Position numbers and translations under genes: made by a program | Notes under the pieces: model-generated | Databases searched by the model: none | What the model saw: only the letters and a program-made list of their open reading frames with translations | Told to the model about the DNA's origin: nothing | Assembly (NCBI GenBank): GCA_037176705.1 | Contig: CM073886.1 | Location: 24,661,501-24,725,500, forward strand | Source of the DNA: Molossus alvarezi | Lineage: Eukaryota > Chordata > Mammalia > Chiroptera > Molossidae | Direction of reading: 5' to 3' | Length of the DNA stretch: 64,000 bases | Shown here: piece by piece, positions 35,314 to 46,984 of the stretch | Layout: every line of letters starts with the position of its first letter | How positions within the stretch are numbered: the stretch's first letter is position 1

Positions 35314-36481
35314 GAGATCAGAAAAGGCAGCGGAGTGAATGGAGCTACACAGACCATCTCCCAAGACCAAACTGGATTCACAATGAAAATAAAGGCAAAT
35401 ATTCAGGAAGGGGCAACTGAAAGACACCTTGGAGGACCACATAACCAGGGACACCGACTCAATCCTGGTAGGCTTGCGAGGATGCGAGAGGGGCCCAGGA
35501 GCCCACGGTCCACAGAGGCCTGGGCGGGGACCAGGGCACTCGACAGCGGGAAGTTGCTGCTAATGCCTCCGCTGAGACCCCGCCAGAGTCCTGCGAACTC
35601 TGCTGCCTGCTAAGCCCTCGGCTGGTGCCACACGGGCTGGCATGGACTGGCTCCCACCAGGGGACTCGGCGGGACGCTACTACCCAGTCTGACTCTTGCG
35701 AACTCTGCGTTCTAAGCCCTCAGCTGGGGCCGCACAGACTCGCGGGGACCAGGGGACTCTGCTGGAAGGTGCTGCCACCCCGGCAGTGTCCCGCTACCGC
35801 GGCTCAGTCCTGGGGCTTCTGCTGAGTGCAAAACCCTCTGCTGGTGCCACAGCCTTGGCCGCCCTTGGCTAGAAGCAGCGCTCTCGGGATAAAAGTCCCA
35901 GGCGGCTCCAAGACACAGAGTCTAGACAGAGGCTAAATTGGCAGCAGCCACTCACCTTGGGCTTCAGCAGAGGGAAAGCAGACTGGACTGGAACTGTGTG
36001 GGGATACTCGGATTTTGGAGGGTGCTAACAGCTTTCCCTGAGTGCAGGACTGTGGTCATTTTACTCTTTCCCAGGGCCTTGGGGAGAGGCGAGGCGGAGG
36101 CCCCTCCCTCAGAGATTCAATCCCACCTGGTGGCCATTGAAATGCTACTTGAGGCCCATTAACAACCAGCAGCTGCCCCGACCTCGGGAAATCCTCTTAC
36201 ACTGAGCACCTGAGGGAGTTTTTCAGGCAACTCAGAAACCAAGGGTCTTCAGGTGACCTCTACTAGTAGCCTCCAAGCAAAAAAAAAAAAAAAAAAAAGA
36301 TAGAGGATAACAACCATTCCCTGGGCTAGCAACACTAACCAGAAAAGCTAAGACTTGAAGGTGGTGTTTGAAGTGGGTCCTCCCTGGCTCATCCAAACCC
36401 AGGAGAGGGAGCACAAACAGCAGAACACCAACACCCACAGGGAAAATTTGGCAGACTCCAAAGCCCACTGTGATAGCCAAA
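35314..36481 (+). promoter_or_regulatory. L1 copy C 5' UTR (internal promoter), tandem monomer-like units
   Basis: GC-rich sequence with repeated units: GCGAACTCTGC-TAAGCCCTC-GCTGG occurs at 35593 and 35698 (about 105 bp apart). ACCAGGG-ACTC recurs near 35529, 35657 and 35750. Monomer-type 5' UTRs act as pol II promoters in some L1 lineages (known from mouse); promoter function here is inference. Plus frames 35248-35825 and 35938-36162 are in this UTR and are not genes. Confidence 0.75.
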
Positions 36482-37387
36482 ATGGTGAAAAACAGAAACA
36501 AAAGCCAAATGAAAGAACATGAGACCTCTACGGAAGATGAGATAAATGAGGTGCAGTTAAGCAAGTTAACAGAACTAAAATTTAGAGCCATGATGTTAAG
36601 GAAGCTCAACAGCATGTGTAAGGATATAAGCACCATGAGTAAAGACATAGAAATGTTGAAAATAAACTAGTTGGAAATTAAAAACCAACAGGAAGAAATG
36701 AAGAATGACATATCAGAAATGAAAAACACACTGGAAGGTCTAAAAAGCAGAGTAGGGGAAGCTGAGGACCAGATCAGTGAATTAGAAGACAGGCTAGAAA
36801 AAATCAACCAATCAGAAAACCAAAAGGAAAAAACTATTAAAAAACAGGAAGACAGCTTAAGAGAACTGTGGGACAACTAGAAAGGGAATAATATTCGCAT
36901 CATAGGAGTCCCTGAAGAAGAAGAAAATAAGCAAGGGTTAGAGAATATATTCAAAGAAATAGTGACAGAAAACTTCCCTAATTTGGTGAAGAAAGGAGGC
37001 ATTCAAGTTCAGGAAGCACAGAGAGCCCCAAGTAAGAAGAACCCAAACAAGCCCACACCAAGACACATAGTAATCAAACTGCCAAAAATTAAAGACAAAG
37101 AGAGAATCCTAAAAGCAGCAAGAGATAAGCAACAGGTTACCTACAAAGGAAACTCCATAAGGCTCTCAGATGACTTCTCACAAGAAACACTACAGGCCAG
37201 AAGGGAATGGCATGAAGTAATCAAGGTCATGAAAAACAAAGATCTGAATCCAAGACTATTCTACCCAGCAAAGCTATCATTCAAAATAGAAGGTCAAATA
37301 TAGAGCTTCCCAGACAAAAAAAAAAGGCTAAGGGAATACATTAACACCAAACCAGCACTGCAAGAAATGTTAAAAGGACTGCTGTAA
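36482..37387 (+). pseudogene. L1 copy C ORF1, three in-frame TAG codons
   Basis: About 300 codons, starting ATGGTGAAAAACAGAAAC (MVKNRNKSQMKE). Residues ~20-130 form a heptad-rich coiled coil (NSMCKDISTMSKDIEMLK, then SRVGEAEDQISELEDRLEKINQ). The central RNA-recognition part reads NNIRIIGVPEEEE to NFPNLVKKGGIQVQEAQRAP, and the C-terminal domain RHIVIKLPKIKDKERILKAA to DDFSQETLQARREWHEV. The frame is continuous across TAG at 36668, 36878 and 37301. An A-tract at about 37315-37325 then shifts the last residues (the KRLREYINTKPALQEMLKGLL-type end), finishing at TAA 37385-37387. Confidence 0.9.
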
Positions 37388-39145
37388 TTACCAGGAGAAA
37401 TAGGAAGAAAAATAGAACCACACTAAACAAAAATGGCAATAAATAAGTACATATCAATAATCACCTTAAATGTAAACGGACTGAATGCTCCCATAAAAAG
37501 ACACAGAGTAGCTGATTGGATAAGAAAGCATGACTCACCTATATGTTGTTTACCAGAGACCCACCTCACAACAAAAGACTCACATAAATTGAAAGTGAAG
37601 GGATGGAAAAAAATCTTCCAAGCAAACGGAAAAGAAAAAAAAGCTGGGGTAGCAATACTCATATCTGATAAAATAGATTTCAGAATGAAGGCCATAATTA
37701 GAGACAAAGAAGGCCACTACATAATATTGAAAGGATCTATCCAACAGGAAGATATAACCTTGATAAACATATATGCACCCAATACAGGAGCACCAAAATA
37801 TATTAAATCTCTTCTGGAGGACCTCAAAGGAGAAATTGATAGCAATACAATCACAGCAGGGGACTTCAACACCCCGCTGACATTGCTGGATAGATCCTCT
37901 AGACAAAAAATTAGCAAGGAAACAGAAACTCTAAATGAAGCACTAGACCAAGTGGATTTAATAGATATCTACAGAGAACTACACCCCAAAACTACGGAAT
38001 TCACATTCTTCTCAAGTGCACATGGGACATTCTCAAAGATAGACCACATGTTAGGGCACAAACTAAGTCTCTACAAGTTCAAGAAGATTGAAATTATATC
38101 AAGCATCTTCTCAGATCATAATGGCATGAAACTAGAAATCAATTGCAAAAAGAACATACAAAGACACTTGAACACATGGAAGCTAAATAGCATGTTATTA
38201 AACAATGAATGGGTCACCGAGGAGATCAAGGAAGAAATAAAAAACTTCCTGGAAACCAATGAAAATGAAGACACAACACAAAATCTATGGGGTGCAGCGA
38301 AGGCAGTTCTGAGAAGGAAGTTCATAGCACTACAGGCCTACCTCAAAAAAGAAGAAAAATCTCTAATAGACTATCTAACCTCACAACTTAAAGAACTAGA
38401 AAGCAAACAAAAAGAAAACCCCAGAGCAAGTAGAAGGAAGGAAATAGTAAAGATCAGAGCAGAAATAAATGACATAGACCAAAAAAAACAATTCAAAGGA
38501 TCAATATAACAAAGAGCTGGTTTTTCGAAAAGATAAACAAGACTGATGGACCCTTAGTTAGACTCACCAAGAAACAAAGAGAGAGAACCCAAATACACAA
38601 AATCAGAAATGAAAGAGGAGAGATAACAACTGACACCACAGAAATACAAAAGATCGTTAACAACTACTATGAACAATTATATGGCAACAAATTCGACAAT
38701 CTAAGTGAAATGGACAAATTTCTAGAAACACATAGTCTCCCAAAACTAGATCAGGAAGAGATAGAAAACTTGAACAGACCAATAACAACAGAAGAAAGTG
38801 AAGATGTAATCAAGACTCTCCCAGCAAACAAAAGCCCAGGCCCAGATGGCTTCATGGGGGAGTTTTACCGAACATTCAAAGAAGAACTAACACCCATTCT
38901 CCTCAAACTATTTCAAAAAATTCAAGAAGAAGGAAGACTTCCAAACTCGTTTTATGAAGCCAGCATAATTCTAATTCCAAAACCAGAAAAAGACACAACA
39001 AAAAAAGAAAACTACAGGCCAATATCCCTGATGAACATAGATGCCAAAATCCTGAACAAAATACTAGCAAATCGGATCCAGCAATACACCAAAAAAACTA
39101 TCCACCATGACCAAGTAGGATTCATCCCAGGGATGCAAGACTGGT

Positions 39146-39307
39146 ATTCATTTATTAAGTCTAGTAAACTTTTGATTGAGTCTTTGGGGTTTTCTATGTA
39201 CAGTATCATGTCATCTGCAAATAATGACAATTTCACTTCCTCCTTTCCAATTTGGATCCCTTTTATTTTTTCTTCCTGGCTGATTGCTGTGGCTAAGACT
39301 TCCAGTA
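39146..39307 (-). repeat. Inverted duplication of RT-motif segment inside L1 ORF2
   Basis: These 162 bp are the reverse complement of 39594-39755 (I see no mismatch by eye) and replace the normal short ACAATATTCGC-type junction between MQDWY and the INVIHHINK block. The insert reads in frame on the plus strand (translation starting [14 protein letters not shown]), so ORF2 remains open. Junction bases TATTC and CAGTA are shared with the donor, suggesting microhomology or template switching. An assembly artefact is possible. Confidence 0.88.
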
Positions 39308-39593
39308 TTCGCAATTCCATAAATGTGATACACCACATAAATAAAATGAAGAATAAAAACCACATGGTAATATCAATAGATGCTGAAAAAGCCTTCGACA
39401 AAATCCAGCATCCATTTCTGATAAAAACGCTCAGCAGTGTGGAAATAGAGGGATCATATCTAGACATAATAAAGGCCATATATGAAAGACCTATAGCCAA
39501 CATCATACTCAATGGGCAAAAACTAAAAGCATTTCCCTTAAGAACAGGAACAAGGCAAGGATGCCCACTTTCGCCACTCCTATTTAACATAGT

Positions 39594-39755
39594 ACTGGAA
39601 GTCTTAGCCACAGCAATCAGCCAGGAAGAAAAAATAAAAGGGATCCAAATTGGAAAGGAGGAAGTGAAATTGTCATTATTTGCAGATGACATGATACTGT
39701 ACATAGAAAACCCCAAAGACTCAATCAAAAGTTTACTAGACTTAATAAATGAATT
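39594..39755 (+). repeat. Donor arm of the inverted duplication (RT active-site region)
   Basis: Encodes [20 protein letters not shown] to [15 protein letters not shown] to LLDLINE, including the catalytic FADD motif. With 39146-39307 it forms inverted arms around a 286-bp spacer. Confidence 0.88.
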
Positions 39756-41683
39756 TGACAAGGTAGCAGAATACAAAATTAATGTCAAGAAATCGATGGT
39801 ATTCTTATACACCAATGATGAACACACAGAAAGAGAAACTAAGAAAACAATCCCATTTACCATTGCGGCAAAAAAATTAAGATACCTAGGAATAAACTTA
39901 ACCAAAGAAATAAAGGACCTATTCGCAGAAAACTACAGGTCATTGAAAAAAGAAATAGAGGAATATATAAAAAAGTGGAAGCACATACCCTATTCATGGA
40001 TTGGGAGAATTAACATCATTAAAATGTCCATATTACCCAAAGCAATCTATAGATTCAACGCAATCCCCATCAAAATACCAACGGCATACTTCACAGAATT
40101 AGAACAATTATTTCAAAAGTTCATATGGAACCAAAAAAGGCCTCAAATAGCCACAGCAATCTTGAAAAGGAAGAACAAAGTTGGAGGGATCACAATACCA
40201 GATTTCAGGTTATACTACAAAGCCACTGTAATCAAAACAGCCTGGTACTGGCACAAGAACAGGCATATAGACCAGAGGAACAGAACAGAGAACCCAGAAA
40301 TGGACCCAAGGCAATATGCTCAATTAATATTTGACAAAGGTGGCAAGAGCATACAGTGGAGTAAGGACAGCCTCTTTAATAAATGGTGCTGGGAAAATTG
40401 GACAGCTACTTGCAGAAAAATGAAACTAGACCATCAACTTGCACCCTACACGAGAATAAACTCAAAATGGATAAAAGACTTAAATGTAACTCATGAATCC
40501 ATAAAAATCCTAGAGGAGACTCTAGGCAACAAAATTTTAGACATCATACGCAGCAGAATTTTTACTGACACATCACCTAAGGCAATAGAAACAAAGGAGA
40601 AAATGAACACATGGGACTACATCAAACTCAAAAGCTTCTGCACAGCGAAAGATACAATCATCAACACGGAAAGGCTACCCACTGTATGGGAGAGCATCAT
40701 TGCCAATGATATATCAGATAAGGGGTTAATTTCCAATACATATACATATACATATAGAGTGCTCATACAACTCCACAAAAGGAAGACAAAGAATCCAATT
40801 AAAAAATGGGCAGAGGAACTAAACAGACACCTCTCCAAACAGGTCATACAAATGGCTAAGAAACATATGAAGAAATGCTCATCATCACTAATCATCAGGG
40901 AGATGCAAATTAAAACAATGATGAGGTATCACCTCACACCTGTCAGAATGGCCGCCATCAACAAATCATCAAACAACAAGTGTTGGCGAGGGTGTGGAGA
41001 AAAGGGGACTCTAGTACACTGCTGGTGGGAATGCAGACTGGTGCAGCCACTATGGAAAACAATATGGTGTTACCTCAAAAAATTAAAAATTGAATTTCCA
41101 TTTGACCCAGTGATTTCACTTCTAGGAATATACCCTAAGAAGCCTGAAACACCAATCAGAAAGAATATATGTATCCCCATGTTTGTAGCAGCACTATTTA
41201 CAATAGCTAAGATCTGGAAACATCCCAAGTGTCCATCAGTAGACGAATGGATAAAAAAGCTGTGGTACAATATACACAATGGATTACTATGCAGCTGTAA
41301 GAAAGAAAGACCTCTTATCCTTTAAGACTATATGGAGGGACCTGGAAAGTATCATCCTAAGTGAAACAAGCCAAACAGAGAAAGACAAGTTTCATATGAT
41401 CTCACTTATTTGTGGAATATAATGAACATAACAGTCTGAGAAAGGGGGTAGTCCCAGAGTCGCGGAAGTGGGATACAGACTGACAATCCCCTAAATAGGG
41501 TGGTGGTGGGGAAGAGATAAACCACAGAATTTATATGCATGTATGCATGAACAATGGACATGGACAACAAATTGGGGAAAGGGCAGGGAGGGAGGGGGAG
41601 GGGGGAATCAGTGGGGGGAAAAGGAGAAACATCTGTAACAAAATTGATTAATAAAAAGAATTTAAAAAATAAATAAATAAATA

Positions 41684-41691
41684 AAAAGGAA
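41684..41691 (+). repeat. Target-site duplication of L1 copy C, right
   Basis: AAAAGGAA, directly after the A-rich tail of copy C; L1 copy B resumes immediately. Confidence 0.85.
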
Positions 41692-42706
41692 ACTCACTTT
41701 TTGTGAGAATATATTTGCCAATGATACATGGAATGAGAGGTTAATATCCAAAATATTTAGAGTATTCATACAACTTAACACAAGAAAAACAAACAAGCCA
41801 ATTGAAAAATGGGCAGAGGTCCTGAGTAGACACATCTTCAAACAGGACATACAAATGGCCAGGAAACATGACAAAATGCTCAACATCACTAATCATCAGA
41901 GAGATGCAAGTTGAAACAACTATGAGATATAACCTCACACCTGCCAGAATAGCCACCACCAACAAATCATCAAACAACAAGTCCTGGTGAGGATGTGGAG
42001 AAAAGGGGACTCTAGTAAACTGCGGGTGGGAATGCAGACTGGTGCAGCTGCTATGGAAAACAATATGGTGGTTCCTGAAAAAATTAAAAATGGAATTGCC
42101 ATTTGAACTAGTGATTCCACTTCTAGGAATATATCCTAAGAAGCCTGAAACACCAATCAGAAAGAATATATGCACCCCTATGTTCATATCAGTGCTATTT
42201 ACAGTAGCTAAGATCTGGAAGCAAGCCAAGTACCCATCAGTAATAAGTGGATAAAAAAGCTGTAGTACATTTACACAATGAAATACTATGCAGTTGTAAG
42301 AAAGAGAGATCTCTTACTCTTTGAGATGACCTGGAGGGACTTAGAGAGTAGTATGCTGAGCAAAATAAGTCAATCAGAGAAAGACAAGTACCACATGATC
42401 TCACTTATTTATGGAATATCATGAACAAAATAAGCTGTCGAGCAAAATCGAACCAGAGTCATGAAGTAGAGAACAGACTGACAAATCTCAGAGGGATGTG
42501 GGTGGTGGAGGAGGGAAGAGATAAACCAAAGAACTTATATACATATATGTACAACCAATGGACACAGCCATTAGTTTGGGGAAAGCAGGAGGGGGGTGGA
42601 AGTGGGGAGGAGGGGATCATTGGGGAAAATAAGGGGGGACAACTGTAACACTTTGAATAATAAAAATACTAGAAAAATGAATAAATAAATAAATAAATAA
42701 ATGACC

Positions 42707-42718
42707 AACCAACTAATA
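42707..42718 (+). repeat. Target-site duplication of L1 copy B, right
   Basis: AACCAACTAATA, an exact match to 32382-32393. Confidence 0.88.
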
Positions 42719-43835
42719 CACCTCTATAATATTTTTATCCTTAAATGTTCAGGCTGCATATGACAATAATTTTATAAAAAATTTTCTGAGAAAATAAATA
42801 CTTTGGACTTTTTCTATACTGGTTGATAAAAAAAATTAATGTTATTATTGATGGTTTAGAAACTTTCCTTTCATCTTCACAATTCATCAGTATTAGTAAT
42901 GTCATATCCATTTTTAGGATTGTTATCAAATTTAGGGAATGTTTGAATTAGTTTGTTTCATATATGAGTTGTATGCTTTAGATTAATTTCCTACAGACTG
43001 GCTTCTGGCACCATACACTTTGAACCTAATTTCTCCTGTCACCTACATTTCTTCTGTTCCCACTGCAATGCCACCTCTGGCCCTACTGTTTTGTATCAAG
43101 ACACTGGGTAAGTCTGCACAGTGATGGCAGGAGTATTCCTGGAAGCCACACCTATCCTGGGCAGCTCGGAGTGACAATTATACATAGGAATGACTGAGAA
43201 CCACATACGCATATCCATCAACCCCACTGTAATGTATTACTGTAGCTGAATCCCAAATGTCAAGTCCCCAAATGCCCTCAGCCTCTCTAACACCAATCGA
43301 CAGGAGGGGAAGTGTAATGAAGGAGAACTTCTAGTAGAAAGAGTTAGCAGACTTATACCATTGCATTTTAACACATTTTAATTCTGTGAATTTTCAAAAG
43401 ATGTGTGATTATGTCATCACATTGCTAGGGCCTTAGAAAAGGTCCATTCAAGTTAGGGGGGCCTAAAACTTCAGCTTTCCTCCTTTGATCCCAGGCATGT
43501 GATGAGAACATGACCATAATATCAATAAAGTGCTGAACACAGTGTCTGGCACACAATGAGTGTTGGAATATGGTGGCCACTATGATATTCTTAGCAATTT
43601 TAGTGTTCTTTAAGATGATACTTCCCACAGTATTTTCTTGTTCTTCCTCCTGAATGTGTTTTCATTGTTGTCATCAAGGACAGAAACAAGCCTTTGACCC
43701 ACACTTTTAAAGGTGGTTTTCCACCAAGAAACTTGTTTGTGATAGAGCTTTAGTTTTCAGCAGTTAAACTGAAAAGAGTGAATGTCTCTATAGCTATAGT
43801 AACCAGGATATCAAAGTGACATCTTTCTAATCAAT
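42719..43835. other. No gene seen
   Basis: AT-rich unique sequence. Around 43490-43570 (GCTGAACACAGTGTCTGGCACACAATGAGTG) there is a short L2- or MIR-like trace. Confidence 0.4.
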
Positions 43836-44103
43836 AGTTTAAGTATTTGTTTTTTTAAATCCTCACTTGAGGATACTTTTCCATTTATCTTCAGATAGAG
43901 TGGGAGGGATGGAGGGAAAGAGAGAGAGAGAAACATTAATGTGAGAGAGACACATTGATTGGTTGCCTCCTGCATGACCAGAGCCGGGGACTGAACCACA
44001 ACCGCAGTACATGCCCTTGTCTAGAATGGAACCTGCAACTCTTTGGTCCATGGGCCAATGCTCCAACCATTGAGCTAAACTGGCCAGGGCAAAAGTTTAA
44101 GTA
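43836..44103 (-). mobile_element. Ves-type SINE (antisense) with target duplication
   Basis: Flanks AGTTTAAGTA at 43836-43845 and 44094-44103 are identical. The body (43849-44093) runs from the antisense tail TTTTTTTAAATCCTCACTTGAGG through a GA-rich tract to the head TAAACTGGCCAGGGC. Confidence 0.92.
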
Positions 44104-44566
44104 CTTTTAAAAATGACATCTTTGTCCTAAAATTGGCATGCTATATTTAGTCACCATCACCAAGAGACATCTGCCCAATGAGGCAACAGCACTTTTCATA
44201 AGTGAAACATCATCTATTTATTTCAGCAACTAAACACCTTCTGGCACAACAAACAGCCACCTTTGGAAACAAAGATAGAATTTTGGGTGCCTTAACAGAT
44301 ATGAGTTGTCTAAAATTACAGACAGTGCTAATTAACTGAAACACAGAACAGAACCTAGAGTTCAGAAAATATGCAAGAAAAATAGTGTGTTTGTTAGAAA
44401 CTTTAGCAATGAGGAGCTAAGCTGGCTGTTTCAAGGATGCTAAATTGATTATAAGAATTATGTACTGTTAAATCTCAATAAACAAAGCCTGCAAGGTTGT
44501 GCCTGAATTAGATCATTTGTTTGCTCAAAGAGCTGGTGCTTAAATTCCCTTTCACTGATTAAAAAA
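44104..44566. other. No gene seen
   Basis: Unique sequence, nothing recognised. Confidence 0.4.
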
Positions 44567-44595
44567 AAATATATATATATATATATGTATATATG

Positions 44596-44641
<46 letters not shown>
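44567..44641. repeat. (TA)n(TG)n microsatellite
   Basis: Alternating TA with GTATATAT, then about 19 TG units; alternating purine-pyrimidine throughout. Confidence 0.95.
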
Positions 44642-44643
<2 letters not shown>

Positions 44644-46124
44644 AATAAATCTAGTGAAAAGGATACTATTTGTGGGAAGGAGACTGAAATTGACAATAAC
44701 TTTATTTATGTTTGACTAACAAATTTTTTTCTGCCAAATACACCTTAAATTCAAAGAAAGCAACAATCATTAGTATTCTTGAATTAAAGCCTAAATGAGC
44801 TGCTTAGAGTATTAAAAATAAAAGTATTAAGAGATGCAGATGGACTTACCTGGCACCCATGCTAGTGTTCTTCTAGGAGAGAGTTAAGTGAAAAGGTGGA
44901 GTTTTGTAGAAAGGACAATGTTTCAAAGTCTAGAAACTGGTATTTTCATCCCAGACCCATCATTAATTCACTGGATGATTTTAGTGAAGTTACCTAACTG
45001 ATTTGACTAATAAGGACAATAATAATTCTTGCTTCTTAACTCAAGAATAATTTTAGAACACTTTGAAACCTAGCAGATACTACATAAAAGGAAAAGTGAG
45101 AATGCCAGTAGGGCATGGCTATTAGGAGCCCAGATTGTACCTGTAACCAGCTCTAGACTCTACTAGAAGCTCAGCCATTACCAGGTGGTAATCAAGGGCA
45201 GACAACCGCTCTTCTTCAGAAACAGTTGTAACAATGGTCAGATGAAATAATGTGTGTAACTGGTTAGTTCACCAGCATATATTAGCATCCCAGAATAATA
45301 CTGACTTAAACATAAAGAAGATGAGACCATCAGCAATCATTCCAGGTTAGTATGCTCTCTCTGCTCCACAAGGTCATGCAGGGATCCAGTATCCTTCTGT
45401 TTTGTTGCTCTGCCATCCTCATGCTAGTCTTATTTGTATTAACAAAGATGGCTTGACAACACATTTGAATTTCAAGCAGCAAGACAAATGAAGGGTAGGT
45501 AAGGGGAATTAGGGCATACCCCTTTTCTTTAAGGATATAATGTATAAATTGCACATGATACTGCTTCTCACATTTCATAGCCTAAAACTTAGAAATGTGG
45601 CTGCCCACATATTCAAGAAACACTGGATCACATACACATGATTCTGGGAGGCCACAAGCCCACCTAAAATGCAAGGGGGTCTTTGCCAGGAAGAAGAAAA
45701 AACTCTCATGGGGAGATATGATGCTGAGTCTGTCACAGTATCCAAACTTCTTAGCATATATGAGTGGTCAGTATTGTAGCTGTTATTATCTATTATTATC
45801 TAGGGTCATCAAGTATGAAAAAAAATTTTGAGAAGATCCTAGTTAATCCTCTGCTTAAGTCTGGTCTGGTGCACAAGTTTCTTCACCTTTCTGATTAGTT
45901 CCACCCTTAGCACACACAAGACCTCTTCTCTGCTACAAGTGCAGAAAAGGGGAATTTTCTAAGAGATAGACAAATGGGCCACATTAAATAATTTTCTTGG
46001 TTATCAATTATAAAGCCCCTCATCCTCTAGTCAATTAGAAGTGATATCAATCCTAGGAAACTTTATGGGTCTGTCTGCCCATGCTGAAAAATTTGGTATG
46101 TATATGTGTATTTATGTGTCTATC

Positions 46125-46130
<6 letters not shown>
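44642..46130. other. No gene seen; unique DNA
   Basis: No repeat family or exon recognised. Antisense frames at 45330-45578 and 45575-45757 are unsupported. Confidence 0.45.

Positions 46131-46174
<44 letters not shown>
46131..46174. repeat. (TC)n dinucleotide repeat
   Basis: About 22 CT units, flanked by TATC/ATCT repeats. Confidence 0.95.
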
Positions 46175-46177
<3 letters not shown>

Positions 46178-46984
46178 ATCTATCATCTATCTATGTCTAT
46201 CTAATTTTCTATAAAAAACATGTTTGACTTTTATCATTATGAGACTTAAAACAATGTTTTTAAAAAGCTCTCACTATTGTAAAGTTCTGAAATGCTTGGA
46301 GGTGGGTCACAGTCATTTTAGGCTCTTTAATATTGGATCTGTCAGGGGAAGCCTTACCACTGGGCTGTGATAGCTAAGGGGAAGATGTCAGTCTGAGGTG
46401 ACAAACATGTCCCAGTTTCCTGGAATGTTCCAGGTTTCAGCACTGTAAGTCCTGTGTCCCAGGATCCCCCTCAGTTCTGGGAGCACTGAGATGGTTGTTC
46501 ACCCAAGATACCCTAAATGAGCTTCAGATAGTTGTTTGGGGATGGGACTGGGTAGAAGCTTTAGGAGAACCAGTTGAGACACCTGGAGTGTCAGAGATAG
46601 AAGGGACCTTGAAAGTATAGGTGAAACCCTCAATTTGTGGCTATAATTGTTGCGTAGAAGAAAGGGAAAAAGATTTACCCATGCTTATGCCATTCCTTAA
46701 GTGTAGCATAGTAATTTGCAGAGGACTGAGAAGGAGGCCATTTTCCAAGCATATCTCCACCATGGGTCTGTCCCAGCATGGCCTTTTTGTCTGCCTAACA
46801 ACAAATTCCATTCAGTAGCTCTGTTGATGTGTTAGACCAGGAACTCCCAACTAGTGGAGGGGACTTACCAGTAGATCTCAAAAAGGCACAAAGCCTCTCC
46901 TCTTGTTTTTCGTTCTTCTCTGTTTTATAATTCTTATATTAATTGGAGCTCTGTTAGATACAGATGAAAAAACCTAACCCAAAC
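46175..46984. other. No gene seen
   Basis: Unique sequence, short chance frames only. Confidence 0.4.

Larger units (their letters stand above)
37433..41422 (+). pseudogene. L1 copy C ORF2 (endonuclease/RT), two frameshifts and an inverted insert
   Basis: The first open segment, 37433-38509 (358 codons), is the whole endonuclease: [24 protein letters not shown] (position of the conserved E), [13 protein letters not shown] and [10 protein letters not shown]. The frame shifts at a changed A-tract near 38479-38487. The second segment, open from at least 38710 to 41325 (871 codons), holds the RT (NYRPISLMN, then [14 protein letters not shown], then [14 protein letters not shown], then [15 protein letters not shown]) and the cysteine-containing C-terminal domain ([18 protein letters not shown]). 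An extra A at about 41269 shifts the last ~50 codons. About 53 residues after MQDWY are foreign (see 39146-39307). Functional activity is unlikely. Confidence 0.93.
35314..41683 (+). mobile_element. L1 copy C, near-complete, inserted in copy B
   Basis: A 6.37-kb element: 5' UTR 35314-36481, ORF1 36482-37387, ORF2 37433-41422, 3' UTR, and an AAATAAATAAATAAATAAA tail. It is much less damaged than A or B: ORF1 has three in-frame TAG codons and ORF2 has two frameshifts plus an in-frame inverted duplication. The 3' UTR (GGGAGGGAGGGGGAGGGGGG at about 41586) is G-rich, typical of L1. Confidence 0.93.
33279..42424 (+). pseudogene. L1 copy B ORF2, broken, RT core deleted, interrupted
   Basis: It starts ATGGCAATAAATAAGTATATAT. 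Endonuclease segments are in 33388-34026 (GDFN region near 33709, SDHNGIKLEV near 33964). The linker region is at 34032-34358. At 34594-34618 the sequence jumps from CTACCGAAACTGAATATA across a (TA)n to AAAAGTGGAAATATATACC, skipping about 1.2 kb that in copy C encodes the reverse-transcriptase core (38750-39975). Copy C then interrupts it at 35313/41692. The C-terminus resumes ([21 protein letters not shown] in 42042-42254) and ends at TGA 42422-42424. Confidence 0.9.
32394..42706 (+). mobile_element. L1 copy B, 5'-truncated, split by L1 copy C
   Basis: This element starts inside ORF1 (GCAGAATTCAGAATAATGATCATGAGGAAG). It runs to 35313 and resumes at 41692 inside ORF2, where its sequence continues without loss (AAAGGAA then ACTCACTTTTTGTGAGAATA, matching AAAGGCAACCCACTGTATGGGAGAGCATA of copy A at 30012-30040). 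Removing copy C leaves about 3.9 kb. It is the oldest member of the nest, also has an internal deletion near 34594, and has an A-rich 3' end at about 42660-42706. Confidence 0.92.

Noticed and set aside
39012..39905. 297-codon open frame on the minus strand in L1 copy C
   Set aside because: It is antisense to ORF2. Part of it reads as genuine RT sequence only because it crosses the inverted duplication, whose minus strand is the sense strand of the motif. It is not a gene.
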